Assembly: GCF_048544455.1 (NCBI RefSeq)
Contig: NC_133536.1
Span: 40,606,152 to 40,670,151 of the forward strand
Length of the DNA stretch: 64,000 nucleotides
From: Silene latifolia
Taxonomy: Eukaryota; Streptophyta; Magnoliopsida; Caryophyllales; Caryophyllaceae
Reading direction: 5' to 3'
Position numbers and translations under genes: made by a program. Numbering within the stretch: position 1 is the first letter of the stretch; each line of letters opens with the position of its first letter. Shown here piece after piece: positions 1 to 11,346 of this stretch. Below the pieces are notes generated by a model, which searched no databases, was not told the DNA's origin, and saw only the letters and a program-made list of their open reading frames with translations.

Positions 1-167
1 CAACTAACCAAGCTAAATAAACATTTTCATGTTTTTGCTCGTTTCAGACTTTTGCGGAGTTGAAACTAGATAAAACATTTCAATAAGTTACAGGTTTGTT
101 ACTTTCAAACAATAACATGACTCTTGTCCACTTAGATTTCGAAGAAATATTTACTGATTTTGACCAA

Positions 168-239
168 GAAGGAACATCTTCCTACGTCTTATTCTCAGTT
201 TGAGAAGGAACATCTTCCTACGTCTTATTCTCAGTTTGT
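168..239. repeat. 36-bp tandem duplication (two units)
   Basis: A 36-bp unit starting GAAGGAACATCTTCC is repeated head to tail (168-203 and 204-239) with essentially no difference. It lies in the 3' part of the minus-strand copia fossil. Recent slippage or unequal exchange is the simplest origin. Confidence 0.85.
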
Positions 240-1243
240 GGCTCCTGAACATTTTCTCCCACTCTGTCTATAAGAAATAATCCTCTTTTCTTTAATAGAC
301 AGCATCACGAGCCACAAACCCTTTGTTCTCGTGATCATGTAGGAAGAGAGACCACATGTTTACTATCAAAACAAGTTACAACTTAGGTACCATGCCTAAT
401 CATATCATATATGAATTTTACTTGATTACTTTAACTATGTTTTGTTTTAGTGGGAAAAATAAATACGAGACAAATTTTTATAACAGAAACTACCTCCAAT
501 TTTATTGTAAAGATTCAATCATATCATAGTGAAAGTGGAGTTGTGATACCATATCACACTCCTTTTGGTGCATATAAAAGTCTTCACTTTATTGTTCCCT
601 ATTCTTACCTTATTAAGTGGATACCAAGTATCTATCTAGTTCGTCGGTAAAAGAGAAGAAGTGATAATGACCTTCTCAGATTGAAAATATATTTGACCAT
701 ACACATTAAGTGTAATTTGGTAAATAATTTATTCTGTTCGCTATACTTTTCAAGAAAAGTCACGAAAACATCTTCCTTTGAATACAAGATTCGCACATTT
801 CATGAGATTTACAATCAAATGGTGTGGGATACTAGTCAAAACTAGTTTTAATGCGATTTTCAATCAAGAATTGAGAAATGATTGGGGTCACCAACTTGAG
901 TCTTATATAATATATATGACATTTATTTTTAGTTTGAATATAATTAACTTGATTTGTATGGTCTCACCATAACTTAATCGTGGTATGTTAGGGCACAACG
1001 CTTGTTTTAATTGCATAACTGGGAAACCCTTTGCATTTTATACAAAAACTTGAATTATATTCTTATTTAGAGTTGGTGTACATCACGACAATTATTGAGG
1101 TACATTTCTAAATACAAAACTAAAATGAGTACGCTACAACATTCATATGTTCATGGATGAAATGGCAACTACCCTAGTTCCATTCATGCAAATTTCTGAA
1201 CTTATTCTTGCTAGTGGTCATACGATTATTCAATGTTAGGATT

Positions 1244-1429
1244 CTAAGGATTTAAAAAACCCTCGGATTGTGTTATGAACACATCCTCCTCTAAATACCC
1301 ATTTAGAAAGGTGGTTTTGACATCCTTTTGCCATATTTCATAATCATGAAATGTGGCAATTTCTAATTCACAAATTTGTATCAAATACTCATGTTGTGAT
1401 AATTGGTAAGAATGCAATGTCAATATCAT
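1244..1429 (-). pseudogene. Copia reverse-transcriptase remnant
   Basis: On the minus strand this stretch reads IATFHDYEIWQKDVKTTFLN followed by GYLEEDVF, the classic start of the Ty1/copia reverse-transcriptase domain. It closely parallels the same block in the copia element near 59.7 kb. It is a short isolated fossil of the element's pol region. Confidence 0.85.
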
Positions 1430-4138
1430 ATATATTCAAGAAGGAATATGTTGGAGTCACACGACCAACTTCTTAGATCTTTACTTATTTGGGGTTTGTC
1501 TCTATTTTAGTGTCTAACGTTTTCTCTTTCGTGCCTAGTACTATCCTTAACAATGAAGATAGGTCCTTACTTCTTATTGCTCCCACTCTCTTCAAGAATT
1601 TCTACTTGATGAAGACTTATCTTCATATAAATTCCTAGTTAATCCTTCACAAGGAAGAACTCTATTGTGGTATTTTATGTCAATTAATTATACATTGTCA
1701 TGTTCTTAACAACTTAAGTGCTTGATGACAAGTGTTTAGTTTTGAGCAATAAAACTTTTGAACCATGGATGCATAGAAGATGTTATCAAAATATATTTTG
1801 ACTAAGTACTACTTCTATTCATATTCTTCACAAGAGATTATAGGTATGTAAGGAATTTTAAGATGTTAATCTTATATGATATAGGATAATTCCTATGGAG
1901 TTCTATGGAATAGAACGATTCCTATGGAACTAGTCCATTACCTATGATACGGCTCATTTGAGGATTAAGAAGGAGATTATATTTGTCTTTAGCTATAGTG
2001 GTTTAATGGAGACATAAGTTAAAATCGAAATGACATCGTATATGTCTAAGAGAAATGATAAAGAACAACATAAAACAACGAAATAGTGGGAAAAGAAATA
2101 TTCATCGTAAATATAAGAAAACATTTTAGCATGTTTTAGCATTTATATAATGACCTCCACCCAATTATATAAATGATTCTGAGATCCAAATCTATATTAA
2201 CTCGGGCACGGGAAACCGATACATCCCTCACTAATATAACTCGGTGGGTTAACTCTTTAACCGATTCTACAATTAGAACTCTCGGTCGATGATATTACGT
2301 TAAGTTCATCTCTAGCCCCGGAACATAAGACTAGTCTTCATGTCCCGTTGAGTCCAACCAAATTTCGCGTGTAATAACTTGTTATTACCCCACTTACCCG
2401 ATGAAAAATAAAAGTACCACGGGAAACCGAATCTACCCTAAATGTCAAAGGGATTCATGGGTCCTACTATTTGGAAAGGCTAATCTCAATTTTAAATATG
2501 TGAGAGGTCTTGTTGATTTCTTATCCATCACTTTTATGTGAACTACGATAATCATAATCGACACGGTCGAAAAGACGATATATATATAAAAATGCATGTG
2601 ATGTTAATGGCGATTTGGCAATGCATGTAATATATAAAGAAAAATGCAAAGCAATAAATAAATTACCTAGTATGGCATTTCCTAAAATAGAAAATCTTAT
2701 ATTCTATTAAAAATTCGAAAACCAACTCCTTTGGTCCCTAGAATCTTCACGTGACACGCTTCCCAATGATAGACACTGTCTCGATCGAAACTCCATTCCG
2801 AATGGCACCGTCTTTTGGAAACTCCAGAATTACAAATAATTAAATAATAAAATGTACATTGTACTTCCTATTATACATTTGTAAAATAAAATCTAATAAA
2901 AAGCAAAAGTGATACGAGATCACAATAAATTACAACCGAATCAATATTGCCTTACATTACGGGTAATATCGATTAAACTAAGGCCATAATAAGATAAAAT
3001 TACATAATTCAAAAATTATATAAAAAAATTATGACATTCATCAATGGAAAAATGCAGCATTATAATATGTATCTACCATGCCAAATTATGTGCCAAATCG
3101 CCCTATTTAAACTTATATCGTAAATATAAACCGGTTTTATGAAAATGCGTGATAATAATTTTTAAAATCACAAAATAATACTAAAATCAAATTTTAGTCC
3201 AAGTTAATTATCCTAACCTTTTAGGACTCAGAAAATAGTCATTACTCAATATTTGACAATAATTTAACTTGATATAACATTTATGCTCATTTTTTACCTT
3301 AAAATCATAACCTTTTATGAAATAATCCAAATTTAATTAAAATAATTTTGAATTTTGAATTTTAAATTTTTGAACATTCTGGAATAATTCCATGACACTC
3401 AAAATATCAAAAATCAAGGTTAAAATTTTCGAATTTATTTCGAGAAAAATATAGTTACAATTTATCGGTTTTATCAAATAAAACATCTAAAGTATATGAA
3501 GATTAATCTATTCAATGTTCCAACTTTAGATCTTATATGTGGAATAATAATTCAACCTAAAATAATTTTCTCATGCCATGTAATTTGTTTTAGCTATTTT
3601 TGCTAAAATAGTAAATATTTATGTCATTTTTACACTAAAAAATTCATAAATCATGCAAAATTAATTTAGTTCATCTAACATTTTACACACAGTGAGTAAA
3701 ATATGCATGTGACAACATATTAAAATTTCATGGCATGTTTCGAAGTTTAACTAATTTTAACCTTTTTACCTCCATTTATTTCATTTTTATCTCATAAAAA
3801 TTATAAATCATGCAAAATAAATTAAATTTATACGAAATTTTACATACAATAAGTAAAATATGCATGTGAGGTCATATAAAAATTTCAAGGTCAGAAACAA
3901 AGTTTAACTATTTTTAGTATTTTAAATACCATTTTATTCATTAAAATGTAATAAAATCACTAAAAATCATTAAAATAAGCCAAAAATTACCATAAATCAT
4001 CAAAATGACCTAAATACATTTTAGGACCAGAATACTTAACATACAAAATAATTTCTTGGCTTAATCATATAAATCACAAATTTCTAGTTTTAATTTAGTC
4101 GGAAAAACTAAGCCGATTATGCATGCAACAACCTAAGC

Positions 4139-4150
4139 GCTCTGATACCA
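4139..4150 (-). other. Primer-binding site (tRNA-iMet type)
   Basis: On the minus strand this reads TGGTATCAGAGC, two bases after the LTR end. This is the standard initiator-tRNA-Met primer-binding sequence of plant retroelements. It fixes the element's orientation and the LTR boundary. Confidence 0.9.
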
Positions 4151-4152
4151 CT

Positions 4153-5416
4153 TGAAAGGATTCAATAACCCTCAAATTAAACTCCTTTAATTTTAGATCT
4201 AAATTACTCATTAAAATAGATTTTGATCTTATGCATGCATAACATAATAAAATAGAAAAGTAAGAACAAGGTTCCTTACAATGATAAAAACGGTTTTAAG
4301 GGTACAAGTAAGAACACCTTTCTTAACTTGTTCTTGAGCTCAAAGTAAATGGATGATCCCCTTAGTCCCAAGAGTGTGAGAACCTCCTTTCAATTGCACC
4401 AAGACTTCCCCTTAAAACCACTAATTAATTGACTAGATTATATTAGTAGTTTACCTTAAAATATAATCTAATATTATTTCTTATTACTACTATAGTAATC
4501 TAAATAAATTAGATTTTGAACAATTATTTTTCTAAAACTTATTTTTGAGAGATAACGAGAGAAGTGAGAAGTAAAATTGTGTAAAAATGAATAATTAGAA
4601 TAAGAACAATTCTTATTCATTTGTGGAGGTGGAAAAACCGGTGGAGGGGTATTTAAGGGAGCCAATGCATGCCCCTTTGCTTTTTAGAGTTGTTCTTTTC
4701 TAAATGTATTAGGGTGTAGATTAGCTTACAATGGTAATCATTGTGTTTTCCATAATATAAAAACAATTAACCATTTCACCCTATTAACCCTCTAAAAACA
4801 GGTGCACCTTGCTAATATGGAGTCCATTTTATTTTTGTCAATTGTCACTTTGTCATATAATGTGTAACATGTAACATGTTATTAATAATATTAATGCATA
4901 TTTAACAATTAAATATCATTACATATATTAATACAATTATATATAACAATTGACTAGTAATTCATGATTACAAGTGTATAAAATGGTCCATGTTAATATA
5001 ATCTACAACAACTTGTAATTATATTTAACCGATCATTCTTAATTTAATTGTTTCATAAACAAAGTTTTAGTAATATATAACATTTTATTTACTAAAACGA
5101 ATCTCATTTAATCGAATTACAATAAGATTCATATTCTCACTCACATATGTAAATTATTCAATTTTTAAGGAATTAATTAATTCGTATCCTCATACAATAA
5201 TTAATTTATCCATTAAGGGAATCGTCCTTTAGGTGTGACCTTAAGGGATTAACTGATCACCACCGTCAAACGACAGTAATGTTAAACTCTAGTCAGCCAA
5301 TGATTACCGATTAATGTTGATCAGTTGACGTGTAAATATGAATCATCCCTTCATGTATTCTTATTATGAGTTTTAATAATGTGATCGCACTATTGTCGAG
5401 GACACATACTCCAACA
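4153..5416 (-). repeat. Copia 5' LTR, minus strand (about 1.26 kb)
   Basis: Read on the minus strand, the LTR starts TGTTGGAGTATGTGTCCTCG at 5416 and ends in ...CTTTCA next to the primer-binding site. Its first few hundred bases share blocks with the LTR at 52885, such as the GATCAGTT and AAGGTCACACCTA stretches, so the two families are related but distinct. Its right end abuts a gypsy LTR end, which suggests the copia element landed in or beside that LTR. Confidence 0.8.
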
Positions 5417-6156
5417 AGAACACCCCCTTCTTACCCGGCCAAGGTAATTAGGAGATGTTACCATCTCGGTTTCCCGAGGCGGTAAATCGAAGATACAATC
5501 AAGAAACATTTATTATAAATAACAAGTTTACTGATTACAAACCATGAATGAATAAATAAAAGAATACAACTCATGACTACTATCTATGTTATCTATCAAC
5601 TATCCAAGTACTCGACTCCAAGTCCAAAGCGCAGCCCAAATCCCTATCACATCAACAAGCAAAACCTGTACTTAACCTGCTCCCCATATGATCGAAAATA
5701 TCATAGGGATCGACACATGCCACCCCGGAAATAGGTGACATATACAAAGACACACAAACGCCAGTTTCAATAAATAAATAAAGTGTGACACGACTCAAAG
5801 TGTGTGAGTATGCAGCATGACTATAATATGAATGAACCGCTATTAAACAACCACCACGGTACCGGAACACGCCCAGACATACCGACAACCACACTGGTAC
5901 CGGAACACGCCCAGACATATCAACAACCACAAACAGGTACCGGACACTCCCAGACGTACCGGGCCGAAAGCCAACCGGATCCCCTACCAGACGTCGTGTC
6001 TCAACCACACAGGTCCCTCCGTAACCAAGCCATTAATGTGCACATCCCTCTTGGAGTGAGAAGTTCCAAGAGGCGACTTAAGCGTAAAACGGTCTCCTAG
6101 CCGTCTTACGTCTCCTCGATAACCAAGTAGCACCACCAAACACTCACAACCGTCAT
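5417..6156 (-). repeat. Gypsy LTR, piece 1 of 3 (U5 side), minus strand
   Basis: This is the downstream part of a gypsy LTR on the minus strand. The reverse complement contains CCTCGGGAAACCGAGATGGT and GGGATGTGCACATTAA blocks that also occur in the LTRs of the 6157-12680 element, so the two are related families. The copia LTR truncates or adjoins it on the left. On the right it is interrupted by the 6157-12680 element and resumes at 12686. A three-unit repeat built on GGTACCGGAACACGCCCAGA lies at about 5856-5955. Confidence 0.75.
5856..5955. repeat. Short minisatellite (three degenerate units of about 40 bp)
   Basis: Three head-to-tail units each begin with GGTACCGGA and continue CACNCCCAGACRTA, separated by CAACCACA-rich spacer. 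They lie inside the U5 side of the minus-strand gypsy LTR. Confidence 0.75.
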
Positions 6157-7490
6157 TGTAATACTACGGATTTTATAGGCTAGTACTCGACCGAGTATGG
6201 CCTACTCGGTCGAGTAGTGTGTGTCGTGGAGTCTGTTTGGCTACTGCCGAGGAACACTCGGCCGAGTATGATGAATTCTCGACCGAGTAGAGGATACTCG
6301 GCCGAGTATAGTCTATACTCGACCGAGTATCCGGTCTGACGGGTGTTATTTTCCATGGTTTGGTTAAGGTGATTAGAGATTATATAAATTATGTTTACAG
6401 ATTCTAAATTATTTTTACCAAAACTTAACGACGTTCATCTCTCCCTCTCTAATCACCCTAATCTCTCTCAAGGCTATTTGGTCGATCACAAGTTTACACT
6501 TTCGTCTTTTGTCTCGATTTCGTTGGTGAGTCTCTGGTGCTTTGTAATCAGTTAATAGATTGTGTTTAGGGTTTTGCCCTAATTATTGATTTGGGTTAAT
6601 TTGGGGATTATTAATTATATTTGTTGTAGGTGACGATGTGGTATTTGTTATGCATGTTGTATGATTGATTGCAGCATAGCGGATGGCGAAAAGGTAAGGT
6701 TTCCCCTACTCAGTTACTGTTGATTGATTTAGATTGTGTTTGTTTTGTAATTGTTGTTATCTGCTGATCATCGGAGTATGGGTGTTGTGGTGACGATGGT
6801 GATGTGGTTGTGTTGTGACGGTTGTGGTGTTGTGACAGCTGTGATGCTGTGGTGTGTGTGATTGTGGTGGAGTCACTTGCGGGAGTGGCTTCATACCCTA
6901 GTTCGCCCTCCGTGGAACCCGTCACGGGAGGGGATGTGCACATTAAGGGACAGGGATTGATAGTCGCTCGTTGATGAGCTGGACTTGGTGGGGATGGGCT
7001 GCGGTCCCCCACCGGCGGAGTGGATTACTTGTTGCGATGGGTAATCCGGCAGGGCTACACACTTCGGTGTGTAGTCAGTTACTATGGAGGATGATCAGTC
7101 GGTTACATTATTTGTTAGTCTTATCTTGATTGAACGGTACTGACGCCGTGTTGTTGTTTTGTAAAACCTGCGGTGATCCATTCGGGGATGGTGAGCAGAT
7201 TATGACAGGTAATGCAAATGTTTAGCTATGGGACAGTCATGGGGAGTCATTACTCGAGTCTAGCTTCCGTCATCAAGAGACTTAGCTTGCATTCTTTGTA
7301 GTTGTTAGACCTTTCACAGCTATACTTTGGTTTGGTTTTGGAAACATGTAATCACTAAGTCTTTATACTTTAAAAAAGGTTGTTTGGAATTGGTAACTTT
7401 GATATACTAACCTCGGGAAACCGAGATGGTAACAGTCTTTCATGCTAGGGTAGTCCTTGGTAAGGTACCTTGGTATGAGGAGGTGTTACA
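6157..7490 (+). repeat. 5' LTR of the LARD-like element
   Basis: It begins TGTAATACTACGG and ends GGTGTTACA, and matches 11347-12680 in full length. U3 contains a cluster of the palindrome CTCG-RY-CGAG at about 6183-6327. A TATA box (TATATAAAT) follows at about 6381, then a CT-rich leader around 6440-6475. Confidence 0.95.
6183..6327. promoter_or_regulatory. Cluster of six TACTCG-RY-CGAGTA palindromes upstream of TATA
   Basis: Six copies of a 12-14-bp palindrome (TACTCGACCGAGTA, TACTCGGTCGAGTA, ACTCGGCCGAGTA and variants) lie within about 145 bp, ending some 55 bp before the TATA box of this LTR. The same arrangement is repeated in the 3' LTR (about 11373-11520) and in two other LTR families in the window. 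A promoter role is inferred from position only. Confidence 0.6.
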
Positions 7491-7493
7491 AAG

Positions 7494-7506
7494 TGGTATC
7501 AGATCC
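7494..7506 (+). other. Primer-binding site (tRNA-iMet type)
   Basis: TGGTATCAGATCC starts three bases after the 5' LTR end, the normal place for an initiator-tRNA-Met primer-binding site. Confidence 0.85.
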
Positions 7507-8271
7507 GAAGATTCTGGCACCTAAAACTAATCAATCCAATGAATTTAGGGAGTCTAAATAAAATGAACCCGGGGAGAGTTGTTTGGAGCTACCGCAAGGA
7601 CTTGGGAGACGTCCCGGAGTCACACTATGGCCTTCACAAACTCAAGCCGGTCACGGGGGAACTGTGTTGTTTGTTTATTTGATTAATGCGTGTGGTGTGT
7701 CGAAATTGAATGCTTGGAACATGTGGTAGAAGGTGTAATGTGTGAAAATCTGTGAAGGACATTGTGGAAGTGGTAGAAAGGCACGATGGAATTGATGTGT
7801 GAAATCAGTTGAAACAGTTTTGGCATGAAAAGTATTGGCATGTTACGTGTTTACTATGTGGCTTTCAGATTTATGACGTAATATGCTTAACTTTGCGTAG
7901 CGATGCATAGTATATAAAATTGCATGCTTAAGTATGTTATCGTAAGTTTATGTTGTGTTTAATGCACGTATGGATATGATGAAATTTCATCTATGTACTG
8001 GATTTTAGAAGTATCGAGTTGTTACTATTTGATTTATTCATGTTCAAGTTGTTTTGTTTAGAAAATTTGATTTGTATGAAGATCGATTACAGAAGGGTTG
8101 TCTTAAAACTGTCATAAGTTGAGTTCTAGAAATGATATTGCTGTAATTCCAATTGGATGTGATAGCTTGTGTTCTTATGATTCTAACGATAGGTCACACG
8201 CCCATATTGACCAAGTAACGAGTGAGATATGACTGTTTTACGAAAATTGGATGGTGCTGAGAACTGCGCCG

Positions 8272-8462
8272 ATACTCGACCGAGTAGTCCCTACTCGGCC
8301 GAGTATCTTTTATACTCGACCGAGTATTCCATATTCGGCTGAGTAATCTCTCTGTGATAATTCTGTTTAGCTTCTGGAGTCGTTAACTCGGCCGAGTAGT
8401 CTCATTACTCGACCGAGTATCCTGTACTCGGCCTAGTATGCCACGTACTCGACCAAGTACTT
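8272..8462. repeat. Internal cluster of about eight CTCG-RY-CGAG palindromes
   Basis: ACTCGACCGAGTA and ACTCGGCCGAGTA motifs alternate, with some decayed copies such as TATTCGGCTGAGTA. This is the same motif as in the LTR U3, but here inside the element body. Confidence 0.8.
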
Positions 8463-11333
8463 CAGTGGGCGACCATTTTGAGTCGGTGGCTATATTTTCA
8501 CCTTAATTTTGAGTCGGTGGCTATGTTCTTACATTTGTTTTGAGTCGTGGAGTATGTGCATACGTATGTTTTGAGTCTTAACGCATTCTTTTATATATGT
8601 GACGGTCTTGATACGTAAGTTACCAAATGCTATGATAGGGAGAATGCTGGCTTATGAAGGATATGTGTTGGATAAGGAAGACATGTGTTAATGTGGTTGT
8701 GAGAGATAGTAGAAAAAGAAAAGGGAAGAATGATGAGCTAATCGAGGTAAAGAGCATGTTTTGTGAGATATGGTGAGTGATATAGTCGTGTGTTGAGTAA
8801 TATAAAAGTAAGTATATATGGGCAAGGATGATGTAAGTGTAAAGAAAACGTGAAAATGAAAGATTGAAATGAGGGATATGAATAGTGACATAGTGGTATG
8901 TGTAAGGATTTATGGAGAGAGACGGTTAGGATTGAGTTGGCTAAGGATGTATGTGATAAAAGATCGCTATAGAGAGATGGAAACGAATGGTGTATAGTGA
9001 GATAGAGTTATACCGCGATGGGTAGATAGTGGTCGAGTTTGGGAATTTGGAATATCTAGAGGTGTGCATAGTATGTAATTCCTTGGGAAATTATCGGTAT
9101 GATGTAAATTTTTGGTTTTCTAGAGATACGAAAGGGAGATACGACTAATTGAAGAGTAACCATTAGTGTGTAGACTTGATGGTGACAAGGGTGAGAGAGA
9201 AGTAAGATGAGAGAGGATAAATGATAAGAAAGAATGATAGGATATTGATATGAATTAATGGAATTAGAGTTGTGGAGCTACGAGAAAATAAACAAATTAC
9301 TAAAGAGTTAGGTAGAAAGAGGAAGGAGATGAATTATTAATTGGTATTACTGCGTGAAAAGGGGGAAAGAGGGATGGAAGTAAGTAGGAAATTACGGAAA
9401 TGTACGATAGCCTCATTAGTGGGTGTGATTTAATGGTTATATAGGAGTACATGACGACGTGTTAGCCGTGAGTTTCGGGGTATTAAGGGAATAATATTGA
9501 GGAAAATTTTGTTGATGGATATGATGCCCGTTATATGGGATGACAACCAAAAGAGGAAATAAACTGTTGTATAAAGAAGTGATAGTGAGAGAGCGGTCAC
9601 ATGAAAGGGTGTTGGTGTCGTATTGTTGTCACTAGTGGTTGAGGATGATGTCCGGATGAGAGGTATTCATTATCAAGTGGTAACTTACGTGATCAGGATT
9701 GGCTAGTTAGATTCGATTATAGGTCTATGAGGTGTGTAAAACTTTGTGTGAGGTCCTGGCCTCACGAATAATGGTGTGGCGTGATAGTTACGAGTCGTTA
9801 TATGTGTGTTCCGTGTCATATGTTATACTTATATGTGTATGTATGATCTCTGTAAGTAATGGTGTGAGGTTCCGGCCTCAAGAGTCATGGTATGGATAAT
9901 ATTCATAAGGTTGGTATTTGTGATCCCGTCTAATATGCTGCGTCGTGATCTGGTAGAGCAGTTTTAAGAAAGTCTTGTGGTCAAGGAAGTTGTGCTGAGT
10001 CAGTGTTATGAGATTGTAAAAGTTGTGATGGCTATCGATGTGGTTGTTGTGCACTGTGCACGGTAATTCGTGTTGTGATATGAGTATTTTCGTGTTGTCA
10101 TAGATTGTTGTTTGCTTACTGCTATTTCTTGTCAGTGTCGGTCGGGGCATATAGACCGTTGTGTTGTTTTCCGATGTTTCTTACCAGTGTCGGTATGGGT
10201 ATGGCCCTATTGTTTTTTTTTTTTATAGAGTATAATATGAAAGAGAGTTGGGTATGATTTTGTTGTTGTCATGGTAAAGTAATATTCTGTTAATGAGACA
10301 CAGTTGTGAGAGGTTGTTGGAGTACTTTTAATCTTGTGTTAGATGAGGCATTGGTGGACATAGTTGTGGAAAGAAATAGTGGAACATGTGTGGTATTGAA
10401 CTTGAAACTACAGGTGGTTTAGCACCTTTTCTTGGGACAGGGAGTACGGAGTTTTAGGACTTAATATCATGTCAAGTCAAGGGTGAGTTTTGTGGTAATA
10501 GAAGAGATGAACTTGAGAACCTAATGGGAGTATGTGTAATACTTGAGGATTGTGAGATAAGATTGTGGAGATGAGTGTATATGTATATAGAAGTATGTCG
10601 TTTTGTGGTAATGTAGAAGGGATGGAGTAGTGGTTATACTGAGGATTTTATGATATATGTTATGGGAGTACAGAATAATTGGAGGCACGAGAACTGTTAG
10701 AGAAAGAGAGTCCTGGATATAGGAATGGTTGTAGGTGTTGAGGTTATAGTGGGTTATCCTTGTCATGCGGTGGTAATGACGATTATGGAAGGTATAGCAA
10801 AGGACCTAGTATTAGTGAGTTACGAGGACGTAACATTTATCTTAAGAGGAGTAGGATGCGACAAGAGAGTTTGATGGTCATACAGGTGGCAATTGGAAGT
10901 TTGAGTGTTGGTGAAGAATAAGGATGGATTTGTGTGATGGTCGATTTTATTACGGTAATGGCAGTGCTCATAGTAGTATGATGTTTAGGAGTGTGAGTAA
11001 CGGACTGTGAGGATGTTTATGTGTGCGAGTAAACTTCGAGGACGAAGTTCGTTTTAAGGATGGTAGAATGTAACATTCCGTCTTGATGGTTGATCTTATC
11101 CGGTGGATTGTCTTGGTAATTGAGTTGTTAGTGAATGTTATAGAAGTGAGGCAGAGTTGGCAACATTATATTATGGTTATTCGGTAATATTATGGAGTCA
11201 GTATTAGGAGGCTATGTTGTAGTTGAGATGTTATCGTGAGCCGTGTTGTGGAAGTAAGCGTGGTTGGTGGACTTAGTGTTAAGTGTCCAGGTTTTATAGG
11301 TTGGGTTGGAACTTCGGGGACGAAGTTCTTTTT

Positions 11334-11345
11334 AAGGAGGGAAGA
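11334..11345 (+). other. Polypurine tract
   Basis: AAGGAGGGAAGA immediately precedes the 3' LTR (TGTAATATT...). This is the expected plus-strand priming site of the LTR element. Confidence 0.8.
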
Positions 11346-11346
11346 C

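Larger units (their letters stand above)
1..5416 (-). mobile_element. Degraded Ty1/copia element, cut by left window edge
   Basis: A minus-strand copia fossil. Visible parts, in element order from right to left, are a 5' LTR (4153-5416), a primer-binding site complementary to initiator tRNA-Met (4139-4150), a long AT-rich leader (about 2.1-4.14 kb) and a reverse-transcriptase remnant (1244-1429). No gag or integrase stretch was recognised, and the second LTR must lie beyond the left edge. The LTR start, TGTTGGAG, and parts of the leader resemble the copia element at 52885-62373, so both belong to the same broad copia group. The element is heavily broken. Low-copy AT-rich sequence between 1.45 and 4.1 kb holds nothing else I can name. 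Confidence 0.7.
7491..11346 (+). other. Internal region of the LARD-like element, no coding domain seen
   Basis: About 3.9 kb without any recognisable retroelement domain. A second palindrome cluster of about eight copies lies at 8272-8462. From about 8.6 to 11.0 kb the plus strand is strikingly rich in G and A over C, so only short chance frames appear on the opposite strand. Two blocks near the 3' end resemble the region just before a gypsy 3' LTR (around 11033-11072 and 11311-11346). This suggests a mosaic of two related elements. Confidence 0.7.

Noticed and set aside
5652-6100. Overlapping 98- and 118-codon frames on opposite strands
   Set aside because: They overlap a gypsy LTR and a three-unit minisatellite. 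No domain is visible.
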